Below are positions 7,717 through 21,278 of a stretch of 64,000 nt of DNA, piece by piece. Source of the stretch: Streptomyces sp. CG1 (GTDB taxonomy: Bacteria > Actinomycetota > Actinomycetes > Streptomycetales > Streptomycetaceae). Position 1 is the first letter of the stretch. Each line of letters opens with the position of its first letter. Under the pieces are notes generated by a model. That model saw only the letters and a program-made list of their open reading frames with translations. It was not told the origin of the DNA and did no database searches. The stretch covers positions 5,022,001-5,086,000 of the forward strand of contig NZ_CP163518.1 in NCBI RefSeq assembly GCF_041080625.1. Reading direction: 5' to 3'. The position numbers and the translations under genes were made by a program.

Positions 7717-9031
7717 CCGACGCAAGGCCCTCACGCTCACCGGCCTACTGGCCGCCCTCCAGACATCCGTTGTGCTCCTCGCCACGAGCGTGGTCGCGGC
7801 TCCCAAGCCAAGCCCGAGCAACGATCCCTGTTCACTGGTCGCCGGGCCCGCCAAGAAGTACTGCGAGAACGACGGCGGTGGGTCCAAGGGTGGCCTCACC
7901 GGGAACAACAACCCCCTCACCGACACCCTCGACCCCCTCTCCTCCCTGGCCAAGGGGTGTGCTGACGCCGCCTCCTGGACGATCGACAAGCTCAGCAAAG
8001 CCGTGAAGGAGACTGCCAACGTCGACTTCACCAACCCGAAGTTTCTGCAGCAGTACGCCATCGTCTTCGCCGCGTCCACGATCCTCACGCTCGTGCTGTG
8101 GCTCCTGGCCGTGGCCAAGCGAGCCGTACGCGGCGTGCCGCTCACGACCGCCATCTCGGAAGCCGTCGGCTTCCTGTGGCTCACCGTGCTCGCCTCCGCC
8201 TTCACCCCGCTGATCCTGTACACCGTCGTATCGGCCACCGACGGCGTGACCGACGTCCTCGCCAAGGCCACCGGCGACCAGGCAGACACGTTCTTCGGCA
8301 CCTTCTCCGGCGCCCTGAACAAGGGCAACGACATCGGCGGCGGCCCCATCATGCTGATCGTCGTCTCCCTGGTCAGCATCCTCGCCGCCGGCGTCCTCTG
8401 GCTGGAGCTGGTCATCCGCGCCGCGCTCCTCTACGTCGGCGCCCTCCTCGGCACCGTCGTCTACGCAGGCCTCGTCGACAAGAACCTGTGGGGACACGTG
8501 CGGCGCTGGGCCGGCATCATGATCGCCGTCATTCTCGTCAAACCCGTGATCGTGATCGTGCTCGGCCTGGCCGGCGCCCTCTCCTCCGGCAACGGCCCCG
8601 ACTCCTTCTCCGCCGTCGTCTCCGGCCTCGCCATCATCCTGCTCGCCATCTTCGCCAGCGCGATGATCTACCGCTTCGTCCCCGGCTTCGGCGACGAGAT
8701 CGCGAACGGCCGCAACAACCGCATCATGCAGGGCGCCGAGAGCAAAGCCGCCGCCGTCATCAGCTCCCCCGCCAGCCTCGTCGCCCAGGGCATCAAGACC
8801 CACAGCTCCCGCGCCGACAGCAACGGAGGCGGGGGAGGGCAGGCGAACAGCACACCGCGCCCCGCCAACCCCGCCAGCGGCGGAGTCGCCGCCCACAGCA
8901 GCCGTACCCCCACCGGGGGCGGCGGAGCCGTCCCCTCCGCCACACCCGCGCCCCGCGCGCCCAGCCCCGCCAACACCCCGCACGCCAGCAACACCCGCAA
9001 CATCAACCGCACGGGAGGTGAAGGGCGTTGA
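7706..9031 (+). CDS. Polytopic membrane protein, VirB6/TrbL-like
   Basis: A 441-residue protein with an N-terminal signal-like hydrophobic segment (TLTGLLAALQTSVVLLATSVVAA), an exported Gly/Asn-rich stretch with two Cys, and then about five to six transmembrane helices between roughly 115 and 340. A low-complexity Gly/Pro/Ser/Asn tail of about 90 residues ends the protein. This layout (central helical channel core, long disordered C-terminus) is that of VirB6/TrbL proteins. It starts inside the end of the VirB8-like gene (ATG 7706, stop of the former at 7716), and its own stop overlaps the TTG of the next gene, so the operon is tightly coupled. Confidence 0.65.
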   Translation: MPGSRRKALTLTGLLAALQTSVVLLATSVVAAPKPSPSNDPCSLVAGPAKKYCENDGGGSKGGLTGNNNPLTDTLDPLSSLAKGCADAASWTIDKLSKAVKETANVDFTNPKFLQQYAIVFAASTILTLVLWLLAVAKRAVRGVPLTTAISEAVGFLWLTVLASAFTPLILYTVVSATDGVTDVLAKATGDQADTFFGTFSGALNKGNDIGGGPIMLIVVSLVSILAAGVLWLELVIRAALLYVGALLGTVVYAGLVDKNLWGHVRRWAGIMIAVILVKPVIVIVLGLAGALSSGNGPDSFSAVVSGLAIILLAIFASAMIYRFVPGFGDEIANGRNNRIMQGAESKAAAVISSPASLVAQGIKTHSSRADSNGGGGGQANSTPRPANPASGGVAAHSSRTPTGGGGAVPSATPAPRAPSPANTPHASNTRNINRTGGEGR

Positions 9032-10587
9032 CGACCGAGTCCCACCTGTCCCATCCGGTCACGCCCCGCCGTACGTATCTCATCGGCCGCGCCCGGCCGA
9101 ACGCGATCGTCGGCCGGAACCGCGAGTCCGGCGAGATCGCGCTGATCGTCGCCGGCGCGTTCCTCGGCATGATGTGCGGCCTCCTCGTCCCGGTCCTGAG
9201 CCTGCGGATCGCGCTGCTGACGGGCTTCCCGCTGCTCGCGCTCGCCGCGGTCTACGTGCCGTACAAGCGCCGCACCTTCTACAAGTGGTTCGAGATCAAC
9301 CGCAGCTACAAGCGGACCGTCAAGGGCGGCAACGCCGTCTACCGGTCCGGCGTCATCGAGGCCGGCACCCGGCTCGACGGGCGCGAGGTCGAGATCGGCC
9401 CACCGCCCGGGATCGGCCGCATCACCTGGCTCGCCGCGCCCTTCGGACCGGACGAGATCGCCGTACTGCTGCACGCCGACCGCAAGACCGTCACCGCCGC
9501 CATCGAGATCGAGGGCCCCGGCGTCGGCCTGCGCGACTCCGAGGACCAGGAGGCCCTGGTCGACCGGTTCGGCACCCTGCTCAAGCATGTCGCCAACGGC
9601 GACGGGTTCGTGACCCGGCTGCAGATGCTCGCCCGCACCCTGCCCGCCGACCCCGACGCCCACGCCAAGGACGTCGCCCTGCGCGGCGACGGCCGCTCCC
9701 TGGAGTGGCTGCAGCGGTCCTACGACCAACTGCAGTCCATGGTGTCCACCAGCAGCGAGCAGCACCGCGCCTACCTCGTCGCCTGCATGCACTACACGCG
9801 CGATCTGGCCGCCGAGGCCAACGCCATGGCCCGTGCCGTCCGCGCCCAGGGCAGCAAGGTCGACCGGGACGCCGGGCTCGCCGTCGTCATGGCCCGCGAG
9901 CTGACCGACATCTGCTCGCGGCTCCAGGAAGCCGACATCCGGGTACGGCAGCCGCTCGGCCAGGGCCGGCTGGCCTCCCTCATCCACTCCATGTACGACC
10001 CCGACCACCCCATCGACCACATCCAGGCCATGACCCAGCGCAACGCCTGGCCGGCCGAGCTGGACGCCATGGAGCCCACCTATCTGCAAGCCAAGACCCG
10101 GGAGTCGTACACCCGCGCGCCCTGGTGCCATGCCACCGCCTGGGTGAAGGAGTGGCCGATGACTCCGGTGGGTGTGAACTTCCTGGCGCCCCTCCTCGTC
10201 CACACCCCCGACGTCATCCGAACGGTCGCCGTCACGATGGATCTCGAACCCACCGAGGTAGCCATCGAACGCATGCTGACCGAGAAGACCAACGACGAGG
10301 CCGAGGCCTCCCGCGCCGCCAAGATGAACCGGACCGTCGACCCCCGGGACGTCGCCGCCCACAACCGCCTCGACCAGCGCGGCGAAGACCTCGCCAGCGG
10401 CGCCGCCGGCGTCAACCTCGTCGGCTACATCACCGTCTCCTCCCGCACCCCGGAGGCACTCGCCCGCGACAAGCGCACGATAAGGGCCTCCGCCGGCAAG
10501 TCGTACCTCAAGCTGGAGTGGTGCGACCGAGAGCACCACCGCGCCTTCGTGAACACACTTCCCTTCGCCACCGGCATCCGAAGGTAG
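9028..10587 (+). CDS. SCO6880-family conjugation-associated membrane protein
   Basis: A 519-residue protein starting with TTG 9028, overlapping the preceding stop by four bases. Two adjacent transmembrane helices (about 35-77) follow a short tail and resemble PrgI-type inner-membrane anchors. The rest is a large soluble domain. Database entries of this type are, as far as I recall, called SCO6880 family protein and are found next to VirB4-like ATPases. PrgI-VirB4 pairs in Gram-positive T4SSs have the same layout, so this protein probably recruits the ATPase encoded 14 bases downstream to the membrane channel. Confidence 0.65.
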   Translation: MTTESHLSHPVTPRRTYLIGRARPNAIVGRNRESGEIALIVAGAFLGMMCGLLVPVLSLRIALLTGFPLLALAAVYVPYKRRTFYKWFEINRSYKRTVKGGNAVYRSGVIEAGTRLDGREVEIGPPPGIGRITWLAAPFGPDEIAVLLHADRKTVTAAIEIEGPGVGLRDSEDQEALVDRFGTLLKHVANGDGFVTRLQMLARTLPADPDAHAKDVALRGDGRSLEWLQRSYDQLQSMVSTSSEQHRAYLVACMHYTRDLAAEANAMARAVRAQGSKVDRDAGLAVVMARELTDICSRLQEADIRVRQPLGQGRLASLIHSMYDPDHPIDHIQAMTQRNAWPAELDAMEPTYLQAKTRESYTRAPWCHATAWVKEWPMTPVGVNFLAPLLVHTPDVIRTVAVTMDLEPTEVAIERMLTEKTNDEAEASRAAKMNRTVDPRDVAAHNRLDQRGEDLASGAAGVNLVGYITVSSRTPEALARDKRTIRASAGKSYLKLEWCDREHHRAFVNTLPFATGIRR

Positions 10588-10601
10588 GGGCTGATTCACC
10601 G

Positions 10602-12017
10602 ATGCGGGATCCGCTGTCCGTCCTCACCGACGCCTTCACCTCCTTCCTGTTCGGGAAGGTAGAGACGACCCGGCTGCCGGTACGCACCTCCACGGGCCAG
10701 GCCCAGGCGGTCTACCTGCCCACCGCCGCGCCCGGCCTCGGCGACTCGGGCGTCATCATCGGCCGCGAGGTGTACTCCGGAAAGGGCTACATCTACGACC
10801 CCTTCCAGCTGTACGGCCAGCAGCTCCCGGCCCCGCACTGGCTCGTCCTCGGCGAGTCCGGCAACGGCAAGTCGGCCCTGGAGAAGACATACGTACTGCG
10901 CCAGCTGCGCTTCAAGGACCGCCAGGTCGTCGTCCTGGACGCCCAGGGCGAGGACGGCGTCGGCGAGTGGAATCTGATCGCGGAGGAGCTGGGGATAACT
11001 CCCATCCGGCTCGACCCGACCGCCGCCCTGGACCACGGCATCCGCCTCAACCCCCTGGACCCCGCGATCACCACCACGGGCCAGCTCGCGCTGCTCCGCA
11101 CGATCATCGAGGTCGCGATGGGCCACGGCCTCGACGAGCGCTCCGGCTTCGCCCTGAAGGTCGCCCACTCCTACGTCAACGAGTCCATCCTGGACCGCCA
11201 GCCGGTCCTCTCCGACATCGTCGAGCAGCTACGGCACCCGGAGCCGGAGTCGGCCGAGGCGATGAACGTCGCCATAGACGACGTACGGGCCTGGGGGCTC
11301 GACGTCGCGCTCGTCCTGGACCGCCTGGTCGACGGTGACCTGCGCGGCATGTTCGACGGCCCGACCACGGTCGGCATCGACCTCGACGCCCCGCTCATCG
11401 TCTTCGACCTCTCCCACATCGACCGCAACTCCATCGCCATGCCCATCCTCATGGCGATCGTCGGCGTATGGCTGGAGCACACCTGGATCCGCCCCGACCG
11501 GAAGAAGCGCATCTTCCTGGTCGAGGAGGCCTGGCACATCATCAACAGCCCCTTCGTGGCCCAGCTGTTCCAGCGCCTGCTCAAGTTCGGCCGCCGGCTC
11601 GGCCTGTCCTTCGTCGCGGTCGTCCACCACCTGTCCGACGTGGTCGACGGCGCCGCGGCCAAGGAGGCGGCGGCGATCCTGAAGATGGCCTCGACCCGCA
11701 CCATCTACGCCCAGAAGGCCGACGAGGCACGGGCCACCGGCCGGGTGCTGGGTTTGCCGAGGTGGGCGGTGGAAATCATCCCGACGCTGACGCCCGGCAT
11801 CGCCGTCTGGGACGTCAACGGCAACGTCCAGGTGGTCAAACACCTGGTCACGGAGACGGAACGCCCCCTGGTCTTCACCGACCGCGCGATGACCGAGTCC
11901 TCCAGCGACCTCGCGGCCGCCGACGACGCCCTGCGCGCCGCCGAGCTGGAGGCCGAGCAGCGGGCGGCGGCCTTCGTGGAACAGCATCTGGGCGACTCCG
12001 AATCGACGGTGGCGTAG
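10602..12017 (+). CDS. VirB4-like T4SS ATPase
   Basis: A 471-residue cytoplasmic ATPase of the VirB4/TraC/HerA-FtsK superfamily. Walker A GESGNGKSA is at residues 84-92. Walker B with catalytic Glu is IFLVEEAW at 304-311. FVAVVHHLSDVV downstream fits the sensor/Gln-His region. It is shorter than classical VirB4 (about 800 residues) because the N-terminal membrane-interacting part seems to be the separate upstream gene. It powers substrate transport or pilus assembly in the same operon. ATG 10602 follows GGTAGGGG at a slightly long spacing. Confidence 0.85.
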   Translation: MRDPLSVLTDAFTSFLFGKVETTRLPVRTSTGQAQAVYLPTAAPGLGDSGVIIGREVYSGKGYIYDPFQLYGQQLPAPHWLVLGESGNGKSALEKTYVLRQLRFKDRQVVVLDAQGEDGVGEWNLIAEELGITPIRLDPTAALDHGIRLNPLDPAITTTGQLALLRTIIEVAMGHGLDERSGFALKVAHSYVNESILDRQPVLSDIVEQLRHPEPESAEAMNVAIDDVRAWGLDVALVLDRLVDGDLRGMFDGPTTVGIDLDAPLIVFDLSHIDRNSIAMPILMAIVGVWLEHTWIRPDRKKRIFLVEEAWHIINSPFVAQLFQRLLKFGRRLGLSFVAVVHHLSDVVDGAAAKEAAAILKMASTRTIYAQKADEARATGRVLGLPRWAVEIIPTLTPGIAVWDVNGNVQVVKHLVTETERPLVFTDRAMTESSSDLAAADDALRAAELEAEQRAAAFVEQHLGDSESTVA

Positions 12018-12042
12018 GGGCACGGGTACAGGGGAGGAACGG

Positions 12043-13602
12043 GTGAGACCGGACGCTCGCGATCGCCGCGAGGACCGCCGGGAGGGCCAGCGCGGCATCC
12101 CTGACGGCCTGCTGATCGGCATACTCGCGTTCCTCATCGGCATGACCGTGCTGGTGTGGACGGCCACGGGACTCGCGGGCCTCTTCACCAAGGGCGCCTG
12201 GCCCCACGCCGTCACCTTCACCCGCACCCCCCTGGCCATGCGCCACCTGATCGGCGCACCCCACGACATCACCGGCGCCTGGCCGAACACCCCCGCCGCC
12301 CAGCTCTCCGGCTGGGGCCTCTTCTGGGGCCTGTTCATCGGCCAGCTGATGGCCCTGTTCGTCCTCACCCTGTTCGTGATCGGAACGGTGGCGAGATGGC
12401 GAGCGGGACGGGCACGGCGGGCAGCGGCAGCGGCAGCGGCAGCGGCAGCGGCAGCGGCAGGCAAGGGTGCCGTGCGGCGGGCGGCGCCGGCCGAGGCTGT
12501 CGGGCAGCCGACGGCGCCCATCGAGGCCGCCGTGCCGCCGACTGCGCCGACCGAGCGGCGGTACGAGGTCCCACTCCCGCGAACCGAGACGGTACCCGCA
12601 CCGACGGTGCCTCTCGAGGAGGCGGTCCCGCAGCCGACGGCGCCCAGCCTTCCAGCCCACGGCGAACGCCTGGGCGGGTGGGAAAAAATCCTCCTGGCAC
12701 CCAGGGAAACCCGCCACGTCACGGCAACCCGGGCAATCCAGGACGCGCCCGGCCCGACCCTGGTCGTCACATCAAACCCAGCCCTATGGGTGGAGACCAA
12801 GGACGCAAAGGCCAAACTGGGCCCCACCCTCCTCTACGACCCCACCCACCTCTGCGACACCCCGGCCCGCCTCCACTGGTCCCCCACCACGGGCTGCGAG
12901 GACAAACAAACCGCACTGAGCAGAGCCACCGCCCTCCTCGCCCCCGTACAACCCACCGCCAAGCTCGACCAGGCAGTCGCGGACACGGCGACGACCCTCC
13001 TCCGGAGCTACCTCCACGCCGCCGCCCTGGAGAACCGCACCATCCGCCACGTCCACCGCTGGTCCCAGGGCAACCAGATCCAGGACGCCGTACGCACCCT
13101 CCGCACCCACCCCAAGGCCGCCCCCGGCGCCGCCGGCGAACTGGAGGCCGCGCTCACCGCGCACCCCGAACGCCGGGACATCGCGCAGGAGTTGACCAGC
13201 CGGGCTCTGTCCGCCCTCTCCACGGTCAACATCCGCGAAGCCTGCACACCCAACCGAACTGATGCGCTCGCCTTGGATTCCTTCGTGCACGAAGGGGGCA
13301 CGCTTTATGTGGTCGGTGAATCCATCGAGGACCCCAAGAGCAACCCCGGCGCCATGCCGCTGCTGACGGCCCTCGTCTCGAGCGTGGTCGAGCGCGGCCG
13401 GCGCATGGCCGAACGGTCATCCTCTGGTCGGCTCGACCCACCACTCACGCTGATCCTGGACGACATCGCGGCCGTGGCCCCGCTCCCCCAGCTCCCGGAC
13501 CTGCTCGCCACCGGCACCGACCAGGGCCTGCCGACGCTCGCCCTGCTCCGCTCCCGCGAACAGGCCCGCTCCCGCTGGCCCCACCGGGAACTGCCGGTCT
13601 AG
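12043..13602 (+). CDS. TraG/VirD4-like coupling protein homologue without a visible Walker A
   Basis: A 519-residue membrane protein starting with GTG 12043 behind GGGGAGG. Two N-terminal transmembrane helices (about 22-50 and 95-118) have an exported loop between them, as in VirD4/TraG coupling proteins. A poly-Ala tract and a Pro/Ala/Thr linker (about 125-215) lead to a cytoplasmic domain. Where a coupling protein should have a GxxGxGKS loop it reads GPTLVVTSNPALW, so the P-loop is missing. LTLILDDI near 470-480 looks like a retained Walker B. It may be a structural, non-hydrolysing receptor in this operon. Its stop codon overlaps that of the convergent GNAT gene within one CTAG. Confidence 0.6.
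   Translation: MRPDARDRREDRREGQRGIPDGLLIGILAFLIGMTVLVWTATGLAGLFTKGAWPHAVTFTRTPLAMRHLIGAPHDITGAWPNTPAAQLSGWGLFWGLFIGQLMALFVLTLFVIGTVARWRAGRARRAAAAAAAAAAAAAGKGAVRRAAPAEAVGQPTAPIEAAVPPTAPTERRYEVPLPRTETVPAPTVPLEEAVPQPTAPSLPAHGERLGGWEKILLAPRETRHVTATRAIQDAPGPTLVVTSNPALWVETKDAKAKLGPTLLYDPTHLCDTPARLHWSPTTGCEDKQTALSRATALLAPVQPTAKLDQAVADTATTLLRSYLHAAALENRTIRHVHRWSQGNQIQDAVRTLRTHPKAAPGAAGELEAALTAHPERRDIAQELTSRALSALSTVNIREACTPNRTDALALDSFVHEGGTLYVVGESIEDPKSNPGAMPLLTALVSSVVERGRRMAERSSSGRLDPPLTLILDDIAAVAPLPQLPDLLATGTDQGLPTLALLRSREQARSRWPHRELPV
12421..12460 (+). repeat. Hexanucleotide tandem repeat encoding the poly-Ala tract
   Basis: Six consecutive copies of GCAGCG plus a partial copy inside the coupling-protein-like gene. 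They encode about 13 alanines between the second membrane helix and the linker. Slippage by one unit would change the tract by two residues without a frameshift. Confidence 0.8.
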
Positions 13603-14213
13603 GACGGCCACTCCAGAACGAACTCCAACTCGGTCTCCGACCGCTCCTTGAAGAACGGCACGACCACCCCGCTCGGCACGAAACCCACCTTGCGGTAAGC
13701 CCCCTGGGCGCGCGCGTTCTCCTCATGCACCAACAGCCGCACCCGCTCCGCACCCCGTTCCCGCGCCCACCCCACACCGGCGTCGAACAGGGCCTTGATC
13801 AGCCCGTTCCCACGGTGCTCGGGCCGGACGTACACCCCAACGACATGCCCCTGCCGGCGCTCGACGGCATACCCCGCCCAGTCCTTCGTCCCCGCCTCCT
13901 CGATGAGTACGGTGACCGAGCCGGCCCAACTCCCGTCGGCCGCCTCGGCGATGAACTGCCGCGCCGCCGTGGCCCCCTCACCCGACCCGACGGCTCTGTC
14001 CTGCCAGAACGTGTCGGCCTTGGCCACGGCATCCTCGTAGTCCTCCAGAAAGGCGAGCGGCGCGGCCGGATCCCGCAGCGCGTCCAGCCGCAGTTGCTTC
14101 ACCAGGGGCCAGTCGTCCGGCCGTATGGCGCGGATGACGTAATCACCCCTGTCGTCATCGCTGACGTCATGGCTGTCGTCATGGCTGTGGTCATCGCTGG
14201 TCAGGGAGCTCAT
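13599..14213 (-). CDS. GNAT-family N-acetyltransferase
   Basis: A 204-residue acetyltransferase. The GNAT core includes VVGVYVRPEHRGNGLIKAL, with an R/Q-x-x-G-x-G/A type acetyl-CoA loop (HRGNGL), and the later NARAQGAYRKVGF motif typical of RimI-like members. The start at 14213 gives an odd Asp/Ser/His-rich N-terminal tail of about 25 residues encoded by imperfect GTCATSGCTG repeats; a start inside that tail cannot be excluded. It is convergent with the T4SS operon and divergent from the isochorismatase-like gene at 14266. The acceptor substrate is unknown. Confidence 0.85.
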   Translation of the reverse strand: MSSLTSDDHSHDDSHDVSDDDRGDYVIRAIRPDDWPLVKQLRLDALRDPAAPLAFLEDYEDAVAKADTFWQDRAVGSGEGATAARQFIAEAADGSWAGSVTVLIEEAGTKDWAGYAVERRQGHVVGVYVRPEHRGNGLIKALFDAGVGWARERGAERVRLLVHEENARAQGAYRKVGFVPSGVVVPFFKERSETELEFVLEWPS

Positions 14214-14265
14214 GGCGTCACCGTAGTGCCGAGCACTGTCAGTGGCATCCCATATTGTGGACGCC

Positions 14266-14817
14266 ATGACAAATCTGCCAGAACGGCCGAACACCGCCGT
14301 CCTCGTCATCGACGTACAGAACGGCGTGATGGTCCCGGGCTCGCCGAACCGCGACGAGGTCATCGCCAACATCAACACCCTGATCGGCAAGGCCCGTACG
14401 GCGGACGTACCGGTGATCTGGGTGCAGCACCAGGACGAGGAACTGGTCCCGGGCACCGAGAGCTGGGAGTACGTTCCGGAGCTGAAGCGACTCGACACCG
14501 AGCCCCTGGTCGCCAAGAGCTACAGGGACTCCTTCGAGGACACCGACCTGGAGTCCGTGCTGGCGGAGCACGGGGTGGGCCGGCTGATCGTCACGGGCGC
14601 CCAGACCGACTTCTGCGTCCGCTCGACCCTGCACGGCGCCCTGGTCCGGGGCTACGACGCGACGCTGGTCGCCGACGCCCACACGACGGAGAACCTCACC
14701 GCGTACGGCGCACCCGCCCCGGAGCAGGTGATCGCCCACACGAACCTCTACTGGAGCGGCCAGCACGCACCAGGCCGACGGGGCGGCACGATGAACACGG
14801 CGGAAGTCACCTTCTGA
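14266..14817 (+). CDS. Isochorismatase-like cysteine hydrolase
   Basis: A 183-residue single-domain hydrolase of the isochorismatase/nicotinamidase superfamily. The triad is visible: Asp16 in VIDVQNG, Lys84 in VAKS, and Cys117 in TDFCVRST, preceded by the cis-peptide Gly-Ala region. Members hydrolyse amides or enol-ethers; the substrate cannot be assigned. ATG 14266 lies seven bases after a TATTGT (14253-14258), so the mRNA may be leaderless. It ends just before the terminator shared with the rRNA operon. Confidence 0.85.
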   Translation: MTNLPERPNTAVLVIDVQNGVMVPGSPNRDEVIANINTLIGKARTADVPVIWVQHQDEELVPGTESWEYVPELKRLDTEPLVAKSYRDSFEDTDLESVLAEHGVGRLIVTGAQTDFCVRSTLHGALVRGYDATLVADAHTTENLTAYGAPAPEQVIAHTNLYWSGQHAPGRRGGTMNTAEVTF

Positions 14818-14839
14818 ACAGCACCTTCTAGAAAGCAGA

Positions 14840-14871
14840 AAACCCCCGCACCATTCCCGGTGCGGGGGTTT
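14840..14871. terminator. Bidirectional intrinsic terminator between the isochorismatase-like gene and the rRNA operon
   Basis: Perfect 13-bp stem AAACCCCCGCACC (14840-14852) and GGTGCGGGGGTTT (14859-14871). Each arm supplies a T-run for the opposite strand, so it can end both the plus-strand gene and the minus-strand rrn transcript. Confidence 0.8.
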
Positions 14872-14882
14872 CTACAAATTTT

Positions 14883-15001
14883 GTTCGGCGGCGTCCTACT
14901 CTCCCACAGGGTCCCCCCTGCAGTACCATCGGCGCTGTGAGGCTTAGCTTCCGGGTTCGGAATGTAACCGGGCGTTTCCCTCACGCTATGACCACCGAAA
15001 C
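14883..15001 (-). rRNA. rrf: 5S ribosomal RNA
   Basis: The reverse complement starts GTTTCGGTGGTCATAGCG and ends with the complementary GCCGCCGAAC, about 119 nt. The internal CCGAACCCGGAAGCTAAG is the conserved 5S signature. Ends are approximate by one or two bases. Confidence 0.95.
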
Positions 15002-15067
15002 ACTATGAAACTGTGAACGCCGCACCACCCTATTCCAGGCGGGGCTGTTCGTGGTTTCAGAACCAAC

Positions 15068-15083
15068 ACAGTGGACGCGAGCA
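15068..15083 (-). repeat. Pre-23S processing stem, 3' arm
   Basis: A 16-bp sequence perfectly complementary to 18210-18225, just outside the two ends of the 23S gene. It would form the precursor stem cut by RNase III. Confidence 0.75.
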
Positions 15084-20038
<4,955 letters not shown>

Positions 20039-20276
20039 ATGTTTTCCCGTGATCGGGATGAACACCACGAGAGCGGAACCACCGGAGGAATGATCCGATG
20101 GTTCACAGCGTCCTCGCTGTGTTATTTCAAAGGAACCTCGACCATCGGATTGTTCCGACGGACGGGGTATCAACATATCTGGCGTTGATTTTTGGCACGC
20201 TGTTGAGTTCTCAAGGAACGGTCGCTTCCTTTGTACTCACCCTCTCGGGCTTTCCTCCGGGCTTCCCTTCGGTGTC

Positions 20277-20375
20277 TCCGACTCTATCAGATCTTTTCTC
20301 GATCCGATTTCCTCGGTGCTTTCCAGGTTCTCGCTCTCGCGTTTCCCTTTCCGGCGGTTCCGACTCTATCAGATC
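20277..20375 (-). promoter_or_regulatory. Tandem repeated promoter boxes of the rRNA leader
   Basis: Two copies of the 16-base minus-strand box ATCTGATAGAGTCGGA (inside 20277-20293 and 20359-20375), 82 bases apart, each with TAGAGT as a likely -10. Streptomyces rrn operons have three to four tandem promoters. The remainder of the 20039-20695 spacer holds no gene; a TTGAGAACTC antitermination-like motif lies near 20205-20215. Confidence 0.6.
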
Positions 20376-20442
20376 CTTTCGGTGTCTGACTCCCAGTCAG
20401 GGGGTTTGTCTTCCCGGCCGTTGGGCCGTTCCGACGTCTCAA

Positions 20443-20472
20443 ACCTTAGCGGATCCGCTCGGTGATTCCCAA
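20443..20472 (-). promoter_or_regulatory. rRNA operon promoter, second candidate
   Basis: On the minus strand TTGGGA (20472-20467), an 18-base spacer and TAAGGT (20448-20443). It lies between the strongest upstream promoter and the repeated ATCTGATAGAGTCGGA boxes. Confidence 0.5.
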
Positions 20473-20617
20473 CCGGGCCACCGGGCTTCCATTCGAATTG
20501 AATTCGGGCATGCCGAAATCGACCCGTACGGGAGATCGCGCTGAGATGTGAGGGGTGCCGCTCGAAGCGGCGGAGGTGCTGCCGCAGAACCGTTACGGCC
20601 CCGTGGCAACCCGGAGA

Positions 20618-20646
20618 ACTTTACGGAACCGACAGGGGCGTGTCAA
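20618..20646 (-). promoter_or_regulatory. rRNA operon promoter P1, near consensus
   Basis: TTGACA (20646-20641), exactly 17 bases, then TAAAGT (20623-20618) on the minus strand, about 570 bases upstream of the 16S gene. This is the closest match to a vegetative promoter in the leader. Confidence 0.7.
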
Positions 20647-20695
20647 CCCACCCCTGTCAAGATCTTTTTCGACGGCCCCGGCGGCTTCCGTGGCC

Positions 20696-21247
20696 TCAGT
20701 CGAGGTCGCTGAGCCGGCCGCCGGCGTCCGGCTGGGCGTGCTCCACCCTGATCAGGAGCCTGGTCAGGACCTCGCCGAGCACCGCGCGCTCCGCGGGGGT
20801 GAGGTCCTGGAGGAGATCCTCCTCGAAGACGGTCGCCAGGCGCATCGCCTCCAGCCACTTCTCGCGGCCCTCGGGGGTCAGCTCCACGATCACCCGGACG
20901 CGGTTGGACTCGTCACGCTCCCGGGTGACGAGTCCCTCGGCGACCATCCGGTCGATCCGGTGGGTCATCGCGGCCGGCGTAAGGCCGAGGCGCTTGGCGA
21001 GGTCGCTGGGGCCCATGCGGTAGGGGGCGCCGGAGAGAACCAGGGCCTTGAGTACCTCCCACTCGGCGTTGCTGATGCCGAGGGCTGAGGTCTGGCGGCC
21101 GTAGGCGACGTTCATACGGCGGTTCAGTCGGGACAGCGCCGACACGATCTTCTCGACCTGGGGGTCCAGGTCCTGGAACTCGCGTTGGTAGGCGGCGATC
21201 TGCTCTTCGAGTGTCGGCTCGGTGACGTCGGGGGCGGTGTCGGCCAT
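20696..21247 (-). CDS. MarR-family transcriptional regulator
   Basis: A 183-residue winged-helix repressor. The recognition region is MGPSDLAKRLGLTPAAMTHRIDRM and the wing is VTRERDESNRVRVIVELTPEG, both classic MarR. The N-terminal 40 residues are acidic and helical (dimerisation). It is divergent from the MFS transporter at 21358 with about 110 bases between them that contain two TGAAG/CTTCA inverted repeats. The usual logic is repression of the exporter gene and itself until a small phenolic or drug-like ligand is bound. Confidence 0.88.
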   Translation of the reverse strand: MADTAPDVTEPTLEEQIAAYQREFQDLDPQVEKIVSALSRLNRRMNVAYGRQTSALGISNAEWEVLKALVLSGAPYRMGPSDLAKRLGLTPAAMTHRIDRMVAEGLVTRERDESNRVRVIVELTPEGREKWLEAMRLATVFEEDLLQDLTPAERAVLGEVLTRLLIRVEHAQPDAGGRLSDLD

Positions 21248-21278
21248 GGGTGCAGTATCGCACGCGGCTCCTTTGCGT

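Noticed and set aside
9018..10601. Long Arg/Pro-rich frame preceding the VirB4-like ATPase
   Set aside because: Composition is typical of a GC-skew shadow of the SCO6880-like gene. The ATPase starts at ATG 10602.
6455..13602. Integrative conjugative element
   Set aside because: No integrase, relaxase, origin of transfer or att repeats were found. Flanks are chromosomal-type genes.
13599..14516. 305-residue version of the GNAT protein
   Set aside because: The extra 100 residues run antisense into the isochorismatase gene. The start at 14213 is more plausible.
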